This document shows positions 1 to 7,364 of a stretch of DNA of 34,614 nucleotides, one piece after another. Under the pieces are notes generated by a model that saw only the letters and a list, made by a program, of their open reading frames with translations, did no database searches and was not told the origin of the DNA. Location: positions 1 through 34,614 of the forward strand of contig JARBUG010000031.1 in the NCBI GenBank assembly GCA_029239785.1. Direction: 5' to 3'. Source of the stretch: Symbiobacteriaceae bacterium. GTDB taxonomy: Bacteria > Bacillota > Sulfobacillia > Symbiobacteriales > Symbiobacteriaceae. Both the position numbers and the translations under genes were made by a program. How positions within the stretch are numbered: position 1 is the first letter of the stretch; each line of letters opens with the position of its first letter.

Positions 1-178
1 CCACCTGTTCGCATGCGGCCTTCGTCATGCGCCGGGGGACCTGCAGGTGCAGGGTCACCTCCTGGGCGCGCTGCCGGACCTCCACCCGCTGGAGCTTGGC
101 GTCATCCAGCACCCACTGGATGTCGGCGGGCAGCGAGGTCCGGTCGATCATTCCGAGCCAGTCTGTTTGCGGCGACAT
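1..178 (-). CDS. polC: Probable DNA polymerase III PolC-type, N-terminal fragment (runs off left edge)
   Basis: An open frame of 59 codons without a stop starts at an ATG at 178 and leaves the window. A GGGGTGAG ribosome binding site lies 9 nt upstream. The visible residues (LPADIQWVLDDAKLQRVEVRQRAQ, split here as LPADIQWVLDD then AKLQRVEVRQR) have the pattern of the poorly conserved PolC N-terminal domain: a helix, then an amphipathic strand of the 'i.kv.v....' type, then a hydrophobic 'HLQVP' strand. The call leans on synteny: in Firmicutes polC follows rasP-proS on the same strand, and this is the next conserved-type minus-strand gene beyond proS. No catalytic motif is visible, so the identity is an inference. 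Confidence 0.55.
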   Translation of the reverse strand, partial: MSPQTDWLGMIDRTSLPADIQWVLDDAKLQRVEVRQRAQEVTLHLQVPRRMTKAACEQV

Positions 179-217
179 GAGCTTGTTCTCACCCCAAGAG
201 AGTCAATAGTGAAACTC

Positions 218-250
218 ACGCGGGCGTCCCGAACATTCGGGCGCCCGCGT
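218..250 (-). terminator. Hairpin terminator after the mgtC-like gene
   Basis: A 14-bp GC-rich inverted repeat (218-232 with 237-250, one bulged T, loop ACAT) lies between the mgtC stop and the start of the left-edge gene. Read on the minus strand it is followed by GTGAGTTTCAC, which is only weakly T-rich, so it is an imperfect intrinsic terminator. Confidence 0.6.
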
Positions 251-263
251 CTCTTTTCCTGTC

Positions 264-977
264 CTATTCTTCTTCAGTGACCGAGACAACACCTTCTGTT
301 GCCATTAAATCACCGATAAGGCCTGCTGTGTCTGGATTTCTGCCCGACATACGGATGAAGAAGGAGATTTCGACCGTGCCGGGAATGGGGCCGTTTTTCA
401 TGCTGACGCTGCGAATGTTCGCCCCCCAGCGGCCGCAGACGGTGGCCAGCATGCCGAGCCGCCCGGGCGAGTCGGTCACGTGGACGGTGAGGGTGTGCAG
501 GCCGCCCTTCGAAATCCAGCGGTGTTCGACTTCGGAGAGCGTTTTGAGCGTCAGGACGACGATGGCCGTGGAGACCAGCGACTCGATGTAGAGGTTCGAA
601 CCGACCGCCAGCCCGATGCCGGCCACGACCCAGAGCGATGCGGCAGTGGTCAGGCCCCGGATGTTTGCGCCTTCGCGCATGATGGTGCCGGCGCCCAGGA
701 AGCCGATGCCGCTGACGACCTGGGCGGCGATGCGGCCGGGGTCACCGGTGGTGCCGCCATCGGCCCGGACCATGTAGTACATGGAGAGCGATACCTGCAT
801 GAGCAGCGCCGAGCCAACACAGACCAGCACGTGGGTGCGCAGGCCCGCCGGCCGGCGGGACCGTTCCCGTTCCAGCCCCACAACACCGCCGCAGATGGCG
901 GCGATGAGCAGCGGCAGGCTGGTGGTCCAAAGCGTTTGGAAGAAGGTCTGAATGTTGACGAGCGGCAACTCGATCAC
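264..977 (-). CDS. MgtC/SapB-family inner-membrane protein
   Basis: This 237-aa protein has an N-terminal membrane domain of about 150 residues and a soluble C-terminal domain. Family signatures are clear: GGVVGLERE near residue 30, RPAGLRTH just after it, GIGFLGAGTI near 90 and IRGLTTAASLWV near 107. The C-terminal part (from about 160, HTLTVHVTDSPGRLGML) looks like the ACT-like domain seen in longer MgtC homologues. MgtC proteins are linked to survival at low Mg2+ and to control of the F-type ATPase; a direct transport role is unproven. The start is a GTG; its AAAGGA binding site lies inside the end of the upstream glycosyltransferase gene, 6 nt away, so the two are probably translated together. 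Confidence 0.88.
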   Translation of the reverse strand: MIELPLVNIQTFFQTLWTTSLPLLIAAICGGVVGLERERSRRPAGLRTHVLVCVGSALLMQVSLSMYYMVRADGGTTGDPGRIAAQVVSGIGFLGAGTIMREGANIRGLTTAASLWVVAGIGLAVGSNLYIESLVSTAIVVLTLKTLSEVEHRWISKGGLHTLTVHVTDSPGRLGMLATVCGRWGANIRSVSMKNGPIPGTVEISFFIRMSGRNPDTAGLIGDLMATEGVVSVTEEE

Positions 978-983
978 GCGGCA

Positions 984-1631
984 TTATCCTTTCGTAGAGG
1001 CGGCGTACTTGAGTATTTCGTAGTACATTTTGAGCCTGGCAGCGGCGCCCTTGATGGGGCCCAGCTTCTCTTCCTTCATGCGGTGGCTCATTTCGCCGAG
1101 CATGACTTCGACCGTGTTGTAGCCCTTATGCTTGACGTGCCGGGTCAGGGCGACTTCGATACCGAATCGGGCGCCGTCGGCCTCCGGACAGTCGTGGAAC
1201 ATTTCGTTGACGATTTCTCGCCTGACAGCCCGCTGCCCGGAAAGATACGGTGCGACGAGTTGGGCGAGGTCGGTCATGCCACGGCCATCTTCGAAGATGC
1301 CGATGGTCATGTCTGCCTGATTCTGCAGGACCGGATTGAGCAGCAAGGCGACATGCGCCGGCGAAAGGCCGATGAGGTCGGCGTCCAGGAAGAGGATGAC
1401 CGGGGCATCGGTGGCGGTGAAACCGGTTTTCATGGCGCCGGCCTTGCCCATGTTCTCTTTATGCTCAATAACCCGGGCGCCTGCGCGCCGGGCTGCTTCG
1501 GCGGTGTTATCTGTCGAACCATCGCTGACGACGATGATTTCGTTCACTATATTGACATGGCGGAGCGTTGAGACCACAGCGCCAATCGTCGCTTCCTCAT
1601 TTAACGCAGGGATGACCGCGGCGACTCTCAT
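984..1631 (-). CDS. Family 2 (GT-A fold) glycosyltransferase, soluble
   Basis: The first residues MRVAAVIPALNEEATIG and the IIVVSDGSTDNT motif near residue 35 are the nucleotide-sugar-binding part of a GT2 fold. LFLDADLIG near 85 supplies the DXD-type metal-binding motif. About 215 residues and no membrane segment, so it is a single soluble domain; donor and acceptor cannot be read from sequence. An in-frame ATG at 1640 is also possible, but the GGAGG site sits only 2 nt before it, while it lies 11 nt before the ATG at 1631; the VIPALNEE motif also fits the later start. First gene of a two-gene operon with the MgtC-like gene. Confidence 0.85.
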   Translation of the reverse strand: MRVAAVIPALNEEATIGAVVSTLRHVNIVNEIIVVSDGSTDNTAEAARRAGARVIEHKENMGKAGAMKTGFTATDAPVILFLDADLIGLSPAHVALLLNPVLQNQADMTIGIFEDGRGMTDLAQLVAPYLSGQRAVRREIVNEMFHDCPEADGARFGIEVALTRHVKHKGYNTVEVMLGEMSHRMKEEKLGPIKGAAARLKMYYEILKYAASTKG

Positions 1632-1640
1632 GTAGGACAT

Positions 1641-1875
1641 TACCTCCGTTCCGGCTGGCGGCCGGAGTACTTACCGGGACCTGGGCACGCGCTCCTTTTA
1701 CAACCTATTCCTTGTCCCCGCGAGATTTTCCTCCTCCCGCAATAGCCGTCTGCATCCGCTTCCCAAGTGTACCACCTTTGCAGTTAGACGACACAGGGAC
1801 GGGCACCCCTTCACGCTCGTCCAGCGAAAAGTTGGCGGTTTGCGGGGAAAGACTACACTCTGGAGGTGGTTCGCT
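1641..1875. other. Intergenic stretch, no gene supported
   Basis: Several overlapping open frames exist on both strands but none has a convincing binding site or protein-like composition. It must contain the promoter of the minus-strand glycosyltransferase-mgtC operon; I could not pick one with confidence. Confidence 0.4.
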
Positions 1876-2112
1876 TTGCAGCAGCCATGGGAGACGGGCT
1901 GGCGTTCGGTGGACGGTCCGGCGCCGCAGTCGGAACGGGTCGACACGAAGGTTGTCCAGCATGTGACGTATCACTTGTGGAAGAACAATGACGGTGAGGA
2001 GACGATTCAGAAGAACGCTGCGTATTACCGGGTCTCGCCGGGGGCGTTCAATACCATTCCCACGGCAGATCATTTGGGCGTGGGCAACGGCGGGCATAAC
2101 CACCAGACGTAG
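1876..2112 (+). CDS. Orphan small protein of 78 aa, unknown function
   Basis: A TTG start preceded by GGAGGTGG at a 6-nt spacing opens a frame with codon use like the neighbouring genes (GC-rich third positions). The product is polar and aromatic (LQQPWETGWRSVDG near the start, VTYHLWKNNDGEE in the middle, ending GGHNHQT). It has no signal peptide, membrane segment or domain that I recognise. The frame is open further upstream, so it may be the 3' remnant of a longer gene. It lies between the divergent glycosyltransferase gene and a palindromic repeat element. Confidence 0.5.
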   Translation: MQQPWETGWRSVDGPAPQSERVDTKVVQHVTYHLWKNNDGEETIQKNAAYYRVSPGAFNTIPTADHLGVGNGGHNHQT

Positions 2113-2126
2113 GGTTGGATGCAGTT

Positions 2127-2226
2127 TATTTACCGCGGATTACGCGGATGAATGGATTATGGGATTGAATACATCCGTATGTCCAATCTGCGTAATCCAA
2201 TAATCCGCGAAATCCGCGGTAAAAAA
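2127..2226. repeat. Long imperfect palindrome built from GCGGATT-type units (copy 1)
   Basis: The element begins TTTACCGCGGATTACGCGGA and ends with its near-complement AATCCGCGGTAAA. Both halves can be aligned over roughly 45-50 bases as an imperfect inverted repeat, with an inner ATACATCCGTATGT turn at about 2169-2182. The same units recur at 19432-19586. It lies between the 78-aa ORF and the DinB-family gene. Short open frames through it encode 'FTADFADY'-like peptides, which I treat as artefacts of the repeat. Confidence 0.8.
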
Positions 2227-2275
2227 CGTGTCCCGTTCCCCGCTCTCCAACTGTTGGGTCATGGAGGAATGACCG

Positions 2276-2779
2276 GTGTATACCACAGTCACAGAGCTAC
2301 TCTCCGAATGGAACGAAGAAGCGGCCCTGACGCAGGCGGTCATGGACGCGCTGACCGATGGCTCGCTGGGGCAGGAGGTGTGGCCGGGCGGCCGGACCCT
2401 GGGGGGCATTGCCTGGCATATCGTGACCAGTACCCCGGAGTTTCTTTCAGCGTTCGGTGTGAAGATTGATGCGGCGGCTGCGCCTGAAGGGGTGCCGGCG
2501 TCGGCGAGGGAGATAGCCGAGGGCTGGCGTAGCGTGTCTGCCGCCTCGGCCGAGCGCATGCGGGATCAGTTGGACGATGCGTCGCTCGGGCGCGTGCAGA
2601 ACGCCTTCGGGCGGGAGATGCCGACGGGGGCGATTGTGGCGCTGCTGGTCAAGCACCACATCCATCACCGCGGGCAGATGACGATTCTGATGCGGCAGGC
2701 GGGGGTGAAGACGCCGGGCGTTTACGGTCCCGCCAAGGAAGAGTGGGTGCATTTCGGCGTCACGACGCCCCCAGCCTGA
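2276..2779 (+). CDS. DinB/YfiT-like four-helix metalloenzyme family protein
   Basis: This 167-aa protein has the DinB-superfamily layout: a histidine in helix 2 (GGIAWHIVTS, H48) and a histidine cluster in helix 4 (LLVKHHIHHRGQMTILMRQ, H127-H131) that would complete a three-histidine metal site. The closing GVYGPAKEEW resembles the usual C-terminus of such proteins. Members include metal-dependent hydrolases and thiol transferases; the substrate here is unknown. GTG start with GGAGGA 8 nt upstream. It stands alone, followed by a gap and a bidirectional terminator. Confidence 0.85.
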   Translation: MYTTVTELLSEWNEEAALTQAVMDALTDGSLGQEVWPGGRTLGGIAWHIVTSTPEFLSAFGVKIDAAAAPEGVPASAREIAEGWRSVSAASAERMRDQLDDASLGRVQNAFGREMPTGAIVALLVKHHIHHRGQMTILMRQAGVKTPGVYGPAKEEWVHFGVTTPPA

Positions 2780-3009
2780 TCAGGTGAGTGCGCCCCGCTG
2801 TTATTTCACGAACCCACGTGATCCGGCTCGAATACACTCGAATCCAGGCGTCTGCTGGCGCGTTTGACTGCGTCCATGCCCGCCCAACCCCGCGTCCGCA
2901 ACATAACGCACAGGTGAGCCGGCGATCGGGTCGAAAATCCTTGACGAAGCTCGTCGGGAACCAGGACCACCGCCGCCGCAGGTCGCGGTGCCCCACACTC
3001 GGGCCGATA
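2780..3009. other. Intergenic stretch, no confident gene
   Basis: All three minus-strand frames are open over much of this 230-bp stretch. One reads plausibly (ending RLDSSVFEPDHVGS) but has no good start or binding site. It may hold a decayed gene. I see no RNA gene. Confidence 0.35.
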
Positions 3010-3043
3010 CAGAAAGACCAGGGCAGGCGCCCTGGTCTTTCTG
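3010..3043. terminator. Strong bidirectional terminator after the metal transporter operon
   Basis: A perfect 15-bp stem (3010-3024 with 3029-3043, loop AGGC) has A-rich and T-rich ends, so either strand shows a GC core followed by GGTCTTTCTG. It closes the minus-strand operon ending at 3075 and can also stop plus-strand readthrough from the DinB-family gene. Confidence 0.85.
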
Positions 3044-3074
3044 TTCGTAAAGCACCGGTCTCGGCGCCGCCGCA

Positions 3075-3980
3075 CTACACCCGAAGCCCGCGGGCGCTCT
3101 CCTGCCGGAGGCCCCGGTGGGCCAGGGCCCGGGCCACAACCCCGGTCCGGGGCGCAAACAGGAAGGCCAGGGTGAAGAGCGCCCCCGAGACGGTGGTCAT
3201 GGCCGCAGCGATGGAACTGTCGAAGTGCCGGGCCACGAAGTAGCCGAGCACGGCGCTCACCACGCCCTGGGCGGCTGCCAGCACCAGCATCGTGCCAAGC
3301 CGCTCGGTCAGCAGGTAGGCCGTGGCGGCGGGCACAATCATCATGGCGACGACCAGAATGGCGCCGACGCTCTCGAAGGCGCCCACGGTGGTGACGGAGA
3401 CCAGCCCCATCAGCAAGTAGTGGACCAGCGCCACGTTGATGCCAACCGCCGCTGCCATGGCGGGGTCGAACGCGCAGATCTTCAGCTCTTTATAGAAGGC
3501 GCCGATGACGGCCACAACGAGCAGGAAGATGCCGCCCATGATCCAGACCGATTCGGGACCGAGGTTGATGCCGCCGACGACCAGGGTGTCCCAGGGCGTG
3601 TAGGCGATCTCGCCGTACAGGACACAGTCAAGGTCCAGGTCGACCTTGCCGGCAAAGAGCGAGACCAGCACCACGCCGATGGCGAAGAGGGCTGTGAAGC
3701 TGACCCCGATGCCCGCATCTTCCTGGACGCCGGCCCGCTGGAGTGACTGGACCAGGAAGGTAGTCAGGATGCCCAGGGCGCCGGCGCCCAGGACCATGAT
3801 CAGCGTGCCGCGGCTGCCGGTCAGCAGAAATGCCAGGGCGATGCCGGGGAGCACCGCATGGCTGATGGCGTCGCCGAGCAGAGCGAGGCGCCGCAGCACC
3901 AGGAAACAGCCGACCATTCCGGCCGAGGCGGCCACCAGGGCGCCGACGGCGATGATCGACAGGGACGCGTACCAGTCCAT
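3075..3980 (-). CDS. Mn/Zn ABC transporter permease, ABC-3 family (TroD/ZnuB-like)
   Basis: This 301-aa membrane protein has about eight or nine hydrophobic segments. The N-terminal LRRLALLGDAISHAVLPGIALAF stretch (positions about 32-54) and the later VVAMMIVPAATAYLLTERL segment are typical of the ABC-3 family. The start MDWYASLSI at 3980 has GGAGG 9 nt upstream; the longer frame has no binding site. It begins 1 nt after the stop of the preceding permease. The two permeases would pair in the membrane to form the translocation pathway. It is the last gene of the operon; unlike its partner it has no C-terminal extension. Confidence 0.92.
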   Translation of the reverse strand: MDWYASLSIIAVGALVAASAGMVGCFLVLRRLALLGDAISHAVLPGIALAFLLTGSRGTLIMVLGAGALGILTTFLVQSLQRAGVQEDAGIGVSFTALFAIGVVLVSLFAGKVDLDLDCVLYGEIAYTPWDTLVVGGINLGPESVWIMGGIFLLVVAVIGAFYKELKICAFDPAMAAAVGINVALVHYLLMGLVSVTTVGAFESVGAILVVAMMIVPAATAYLLTERLGTMLVLAAAQGVVSAVLGYFVARHFDSSIAAAMTTVSGALFTLAFLFAPRTGVVARALAHRGLRQESARGLRV

Positions 3981-3981
3981 G

Positions 3982-5271
3982 CTAAGCTCCCTCCCCTCTC
4001 GCAGTATGTGTGGCACTGCGGGGCGAAAGGGCCGGCTCCAGGCCGTGCAGGCGGAGGAGCCGCTCCAGGTCGGCCCGCAGGGCGGCGGGCACCAGGGCGC
4101 CGTCCCGGTCGACTGCAGCGCCGCCCAGTTCACCCTCGTGCATCAGGAAGACTTCCCAGAGGCGTTGCTCACGCACGAGCCTGTGGGCTTCGGCGAGGCC
4201 GGCGGCGGTGAGGCGCCAGGCGCCGGGCGCCGCCGGGGACAGGGCCCCGGCCCGGGCCAGCGCCTCCAGCGCCCCGCCCCCGGTAATCCCTCGCCGTCGG
4301 CGCAGCTCCTCCAGGCCAATGGCGGCGCCCGGATCGCCCGCCCCCTCCGCCAGCTCATACACAGCCCGCAGGGCGGTCTCCCGGGCCACCTGCCGCTTCA
4401 GCCGCAGAAACCGGACCAACCGGGCCACCAGCCCCCGCCGGGGCGCAAAGAAGAGCGACACCAAGAAGACCATGGTCGCCGCCAGCACAATCAGCGGGCC
4501 GGTGGGCATGCGGGGGCCGAGCTGCGACAGCAGCGTGCCCAGGGCGCCCGACGCCGCCCCGAACAGGCCGGCCAGCACGGTCATGGTCGCCAGGCGGTCG
4601 GTCCAGTACCGGGCGGCGACGGCCGGGGTAATCAGCATGGCCGCCATCAGCACCACGCCCACGCTCTGCAGCCCGATCACCACAGCCAGCAGTATGAGCA
4701 GGTTGAGCAGGAGGTCGAGAATCCCCATCGGCAGGCCCAGCCCCGCCCCAAACCCGGGGTCGAAGGCGAGCAGCTTGAACTCCTTGAAAAGCAGGAAGAC
4801 CGCCAAACAGAGCCCAGCCGCGATGGCCGTCATCAGTTGCACGTCGCTCCCCACCAGCGCCGCCGCCTGGCCGAAGAGGAACTTGTCGAGCCCGCTCTGG
4901 TTGCCGCCCGGCATCCGCTGAATCACAGTCAGCAGCATGATCCCGATGCCGAAAAAGACGGTCAGCACCAGCCCCAGGGCCGAATCCTCCTTGATCTTGG
5001 AGTACCGGGTAATGGCGCTGATCGCCATCGTGCCCAGGAGACCGGCCACGGCGGCGCCCACCAGGAAGAGGCCCAGGTTCTTGGTGCCCGTCAGCAGAAA
5101 GGCGATGCAGACACCGGGGAGCGCCGCGTGGGCCAGGGCATCGCCCATCAGGCTGCGGCGGCGCAGCAGGGCGAAGCTGCCCAGAACACCGGAGCTGAGC
5201 CCCAGCAGGCTCGCCCCGGTCAGGACCCACCGGGTGTTGGCATCAGCCACGGAGAGCCAGGAAAGATCCAT
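3982..5271 (-). CDS. Mn/Zn ABC transporter permease fused to a DtxR/MntR-like winged-helix domain (TroC-like)
   Basis: Residues 1 to about 290 form an ABC-3 permease (LRRRSLMGDALAHAALPG near 37, LMAAMLITPAVAARYWTDRL near 210). From about 300 there is a soluble extension with a winged-helix part (ALRAVYELAE..., GLEELRRRRGITGGGALEAL, WRLTAAGLAEAHRLV) and an EQRLWEVFLMHEG segment like the metal-binding dimerisation region of DtxR/MntR repressors. The usual 'RHRLWE' appears as 'REQRLWE' and the downstream ligand segment is degenerate (VDRDGALVP), so metal sensing may be lost. Permease-repressor fusions are known in this family. The start has GGAGG 9 nt upstream, placed inside the end of the ATPase gene. 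Confidence 0.92.
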   Translation of the reverse strand: MDLSWLSVADANTRWVLTGASLLGLSSGVLGSFALLRRRSLMGDALAHAALPGVCIAFLLTGTKNLGLFLVGAAVAGLLGTMAISAITRYSKIKEDSALGLVLTVFFGIGIMLLTVIQRMPGGNQSGLDKFLFGQAAALVGSDVQLMTAIAAGLCLAVFLLFKEFKLLAFDPGFGAGLGLPMGILDLLLNLLILLAVVIGLQSVGVVLMAAMLITPAVAARYWTDRLATMTVLAGLFGAASGALGTLLSQLGPRMPTGPLIVLAATMVFLVSLFFAPRRGLVARLVRFLRLKRQVARETALRAVYELAEGAGDPGAAIGLEELRRRRGITGGGALEALARAGALSPAAPGAWRLTAAGLAEAHRLVREQRLWEVFLMHEGELGGAAVDRDGALVPAALRADLERLLRLHGLEPALSPRSATHTARGEGA

Positions 5272-5275
5272 GGCC

Positions 5276-6043
5276 TTACGCCTCCTTTGCAGCCGCCAGC
5301 ACCGCCGCCGCCCCTGCCCCGAACTGCGTCAGCCGTCCGCCGTAGGCTTTTTGCAGATTCTCCGCCGTAAAAACCTCTTCGGTCGGACCGAAGGCGATCA
5401 GCCGCATGTTGAGCAGGACCAGCCAGTCGAAGTACTCCTTGACCGTCTGCAGATCGTGGTGGACCACCACCACCGTCTTCCCCCGCTCCTTCAGGGCGCC
5501 CAGCAGGCTGACGATCGCCTTCTCCGTCGCCGCATCGACCCCGGCGAAGGGCTCATCCATAAAATAGAGCCGGGCATCCTGGGCCAGGGCCCGGGCCAGA
5601 AAGACCCGCTGCTGCTGGCCGCCGGAGAGCTGGCTGATCTGCCGATTCGCAAAGTCGGCCATGCCGACCTGCCGCAGGCACTCCATGGCCAGCTCCCGGT
5701 CCTTCGCCCCGGGCCGCCGGAACCAGCCCAGGCGGCCGTAGCGGCCCATCAGCACCACATCCAGCGCATCGGTGGGAAAGTCCCAGTCCACCGAACCACG
5801 CTGCGGCACGTACCCGACGAGCGACCGCTGGGCGGCATAGGGCCGGCCGAACACCCGCACTTCGCCTGCCGCGGCCGGCACCAGGCCCAGAATCGCCTTT
5901 AGCATGGTCGACTTACCGGCGCCGTTGGGACCCACCACCCCCACCAACTGTCCTTCCGGCAAGGTGAGGTTCACACTCTGCACCACGGGCTTGCGGTGGT
6001 AGGCCACTGTCAAATCCCGCACTTCCAGCGGATACTCCGCCAT
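5276..6043 (-). CDS. Mn/Zn ABC transporter ATP-binding protein (TroB/ZnuC-like)
   Basis: A 255-aa ABC ATPase with all motifs: Walker [10 protein letters not shown] at 38-46, signature LSGGQQQR near 140, Walker B LYFMDEP, and H-loop VVVVHHD. It hydrolyses ATP to drive metal import through the two downstream permeases. GGGAGG lies 8 nt before the ATG. It follows the binding-protein gene by 14 nt in the order TroA-B-C-D. Confidence 0.95.
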   Translation of the reverse strand: MAEYPLEVRDLTVAYHRKPVVQSVNLTLPEGQLVGVVGPNGAGKSTMLKAILGLVPAAAGEVRVFGRPYAAQRSLVGYVPQRGSVDWDFPTDALDVVLMGRYGRLGWFRRPGAKDRELAMECLRQVGMADFANRQISQLSGGQQQRVFLARALAQDARLYFMDEPFAGVDAATEKAIVSLLGALKERGKTVVVVHHDLQTVKEYFDWLVLLNMRLIAFGPTEEVFTAENLQKAYGGRLTQFGAGAAAVLAAAKEA

Positions 6044-6057
6044 TTCCGCCGCCTCCC

Positions 6058-6984
6058 TTACTTCAGTGCGCCCACAATCGTATCGACGTTGTGCCGAACC
6101 ATGCCCACGTAGGTCCCCTCAGGCGTTCCCTCGGCGCCCATGGCGTCAGAGAAGAGCTGGCCCCCAATGACCACCTCGTGCCCCTTGGCTTTGGCGCCTT
6201 CCACGAGCGCCTCAATCGAACGCTTCGGTACGCTGGACTCCACGAAAACCGCCTTGATCTTCCGCTCCACCAGCACATCGACCAGGCGCTGCACATCGTT
6301 CAGGCCGTACTCGGCAGCGGTGGAGATGCCCTGCAGGCCCATCACTTCCACATCGTAGGCCCGCCCGAAGTAGCTGAAGGCATCATGAGCCGTCACCATC
6401 ACCCGCTGGGCCTTGGGCACCGTGGCCAGTTGCTCGCGGGCGTACCGGTCCAGCTCCTGCAGCTGCGCAAGATACGCCTCGGCGTTCTTCACATAGTCCG
6501 CCTTGTGCGCCGCGTCGTGCTCGGCCAGCCGGTCGCGCACCACCTCGGTCGCCTTCATCCAGAGGGACACATCAAACCAGATATGCGGATCTTCGGTCTG
6601 GGCGCTCGTCTCCAGCAAAAGGCTCTCGTCGATCCCCTCCGCGACGGGAACCGTCGGCTTGGTGGCGGCCATACGGACGAAGATATCCGCCATACGCCCT
6701 TCCAGGTGAAGCCCGTTATAGAAGATCATCTGGGCTGCAGAGAGCTTGGCGATGTCACCCTCGGACGCCTTGTACAGGTGCGGGTCGACGCCGCTCCCCA
6801 TCAGCGACGTCACCTCTACGTGCGCGCCGCCCACATTCCGCCCAATGTCGGCGATCATGCCCGTCGTTACCGTGACTTTCAGCTTGCCTCCGGCCCCCGG
6901 CCCCTCCGTCCGGCCGCAGCCCACCACAACCAGTGCCACGGCCAGAAGTAGCGCCAGCGCCGCTCCCCATCTCTGTGTATTCAC
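6058..6984 (-). CDS. Mn/Zn substrate-binding lipoprotein (TroA/ZnuA family)
   Basis: This 308-aa protein starts with a lipoprotein signal (hydrophobic run then VVVGC, lipidated Cys23). The four metal ligands expected for TroA-type cluster A-I proteins are present: H69 (DPHLYKA), H134 (DPHIWFD), H200 (TAHDAFSYF) and D280 (LFSDAMG). The last motif, SDAMG...GTYVGM, is close to TroA. It lacks the long His-rich loop of ZnuA, so manganese or mixed Mn/Zn supply is likely, though specificity is not decided by sequence. GTG start with GGAGGG 8 nt upstream. First gene of the operon; the upstream region holds operators and a promoter. Confidence 0.93.
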   Translation of the reverse strand: MNTQRWGAALALLLAVALVVVGCGRTEGPGAGGKLKVTVTTGMIADIGRNVGGAHVEVTSLMGSGVDPHLYKASEGDIAKLSAAQMIFYNGLHLEGRMADIFVRMAATKPTVPVAEGIDESLLLETSAQTEDPHIWFDVSLWMKATEVVRDRLAEHDAAHKADYVKNAEAYLAQLQELDRYAREQLATVPKAQRVMVTAHDAFSYFGRAYDVEVMGLQGISTAAEYGLNDVQRLVDVLVERKIKAVFVESSVPKRSIEALVEGAKAKGHEVVIGGQLFSDAMGAEGTPEGTYVGMVRHNVDTIVGALK

Positions 6985-7001
6985 TGTATTTACCCTCCTA
7001 T

Positions 7002-7017
7002 GTTGGACCAGGCCAAC
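7002..7017 (-). promoter_or_regulatory. Second candidate metalloregulator operator, near the troA-like start
   Basis: Imperfect palindrome GTTGGCCTGGTCCAAC (minus strand), one mismatch between arms. It matches 12 of 16 positions with the palindrome at 7099-7114 when both are read on the same strand. It lies just upstream of the GGAGGG binding site. Confidence 0.5.
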
Positions 7018-7044
7018 AGTTTTTCCCTAGCGAAACTTTCGGGG

Positions 7045-7071
7045 CCAGAAAAGCCCGGCCCGCAGGCCGGG
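7045..7071 (-). terminator. Terminator-like hairpin inside the leader of the metal transporter operon
   Basis: CCCGGCC-TGCG-GGCCGGG (7054-7071) followed on the minus strand by CTTTTCT. It sits between the promoter at 7124-7153 and the first gene, so it could attenuate transcription. I see no convincing antiterminator or known riboswitch. Confidence 0.5.
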
Positions 7072-7097
7072 TAGCTGTTACGCGCTCCACGCCAAAA

Positions 7098-7115
7098 AGT
7101 TGGCCTTGGCTAACT
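7098..7115 (-). promoter_or_regulatory. Candidate DtxR/MntR-type operator at the transcription start
   Basis: An 18-bp palindrome, AGTTAGCCAAGGCCAACT on the minus strand, with one mismatched pair. It begins directly downstream of the -10 box, covering about +1 to +18, an ideal site for repression. The TTAGCC..GGCCAA layout resembles DtxR/MntR operators; the regulator gene is not in this window unless it is the domain fused to the permease. Confidence 0.55.
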
Positions 7116-7123
7116 CTACTAAC

Positions 7124-7153
7124 AGTATGCCAAAGTGACGTAACTTGTGTCAA
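7124..7153 (-). promoter_or_regulatory. Sigma-A-type promoter for the metal transporter operon
   Basis: TTGACA (7148-7153) and CATACT (7124-7129) on the minus strand, 18-nt spacer. The predicted start near 7117 abuts the palindromic operator. Confidence 0.65.
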
Positions 7154-7364
7154 TCCCTTCTGACTAGTTCGTTTTGCCTACAGTATCTGTGCTGGCATGT
7201 CACCTACAACTCATTACCGGGCCGCCAAAGGTCCAAATGCCCGAAAACGCTTCCCCGTTTTTCGTTTAAGTACTACTATTCAGTGTAGAACAAGACGCGA
7301 AATTCTGCATTAGTCGACAAAGTTACCCAACCCACTACCACGGCATACGAAAGGAGAGAATATT
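7154..7364. other. Divergent intergenic region before the exported-protein genes
   Basis: This region separates the minus-strand metal transporter from the plus-strand exported-protein genes. It is AT-richer than the genes. GAAAGGAGAG lies 6 nt before the GTG at 7365. I could not pick a clear plus-strand promoter. Confidence 0.4.

Noticed and set aside
480..1571. Plus-strand open frame of 363 codons across the MgtC and glycosyltransferase genes
   Set aside because: It is antisense to two genes with clear family motifs, and its composition (Asp/Gly/His-rich, no domain) is that of a high-GC shadow frame.
1838..1860. TTGGCG/TACACT as a promoter for the 78-aa ORF
   Set aside because: The predicted transcription start would fall within or after the ribosome binding site, leaving no usable leader.
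1705..2103. Minus-strand 132-codon frame
   Set aside because: No binding site and unlikely composition; the plus-strand frame at 1876-2112 is better supported.
2810..2870. tRNA-like 'CTCGAATCC' segment
   Set aside because: No acceptor, D or anticodon arms could be folded around it.
2801..3157. Minus-strand 118-codon frame after the metal-transport operon
   Set aside because: It runs through the strong terminator and overlaps the permease end; no good start.
3646..5370. Plus-strand open frame of 574 codons
   Set aside because: Antisense to the ABC-3 permeases; the Gln/Arg/Pro/His-rich product is a mirror of their hydrophobic codons.
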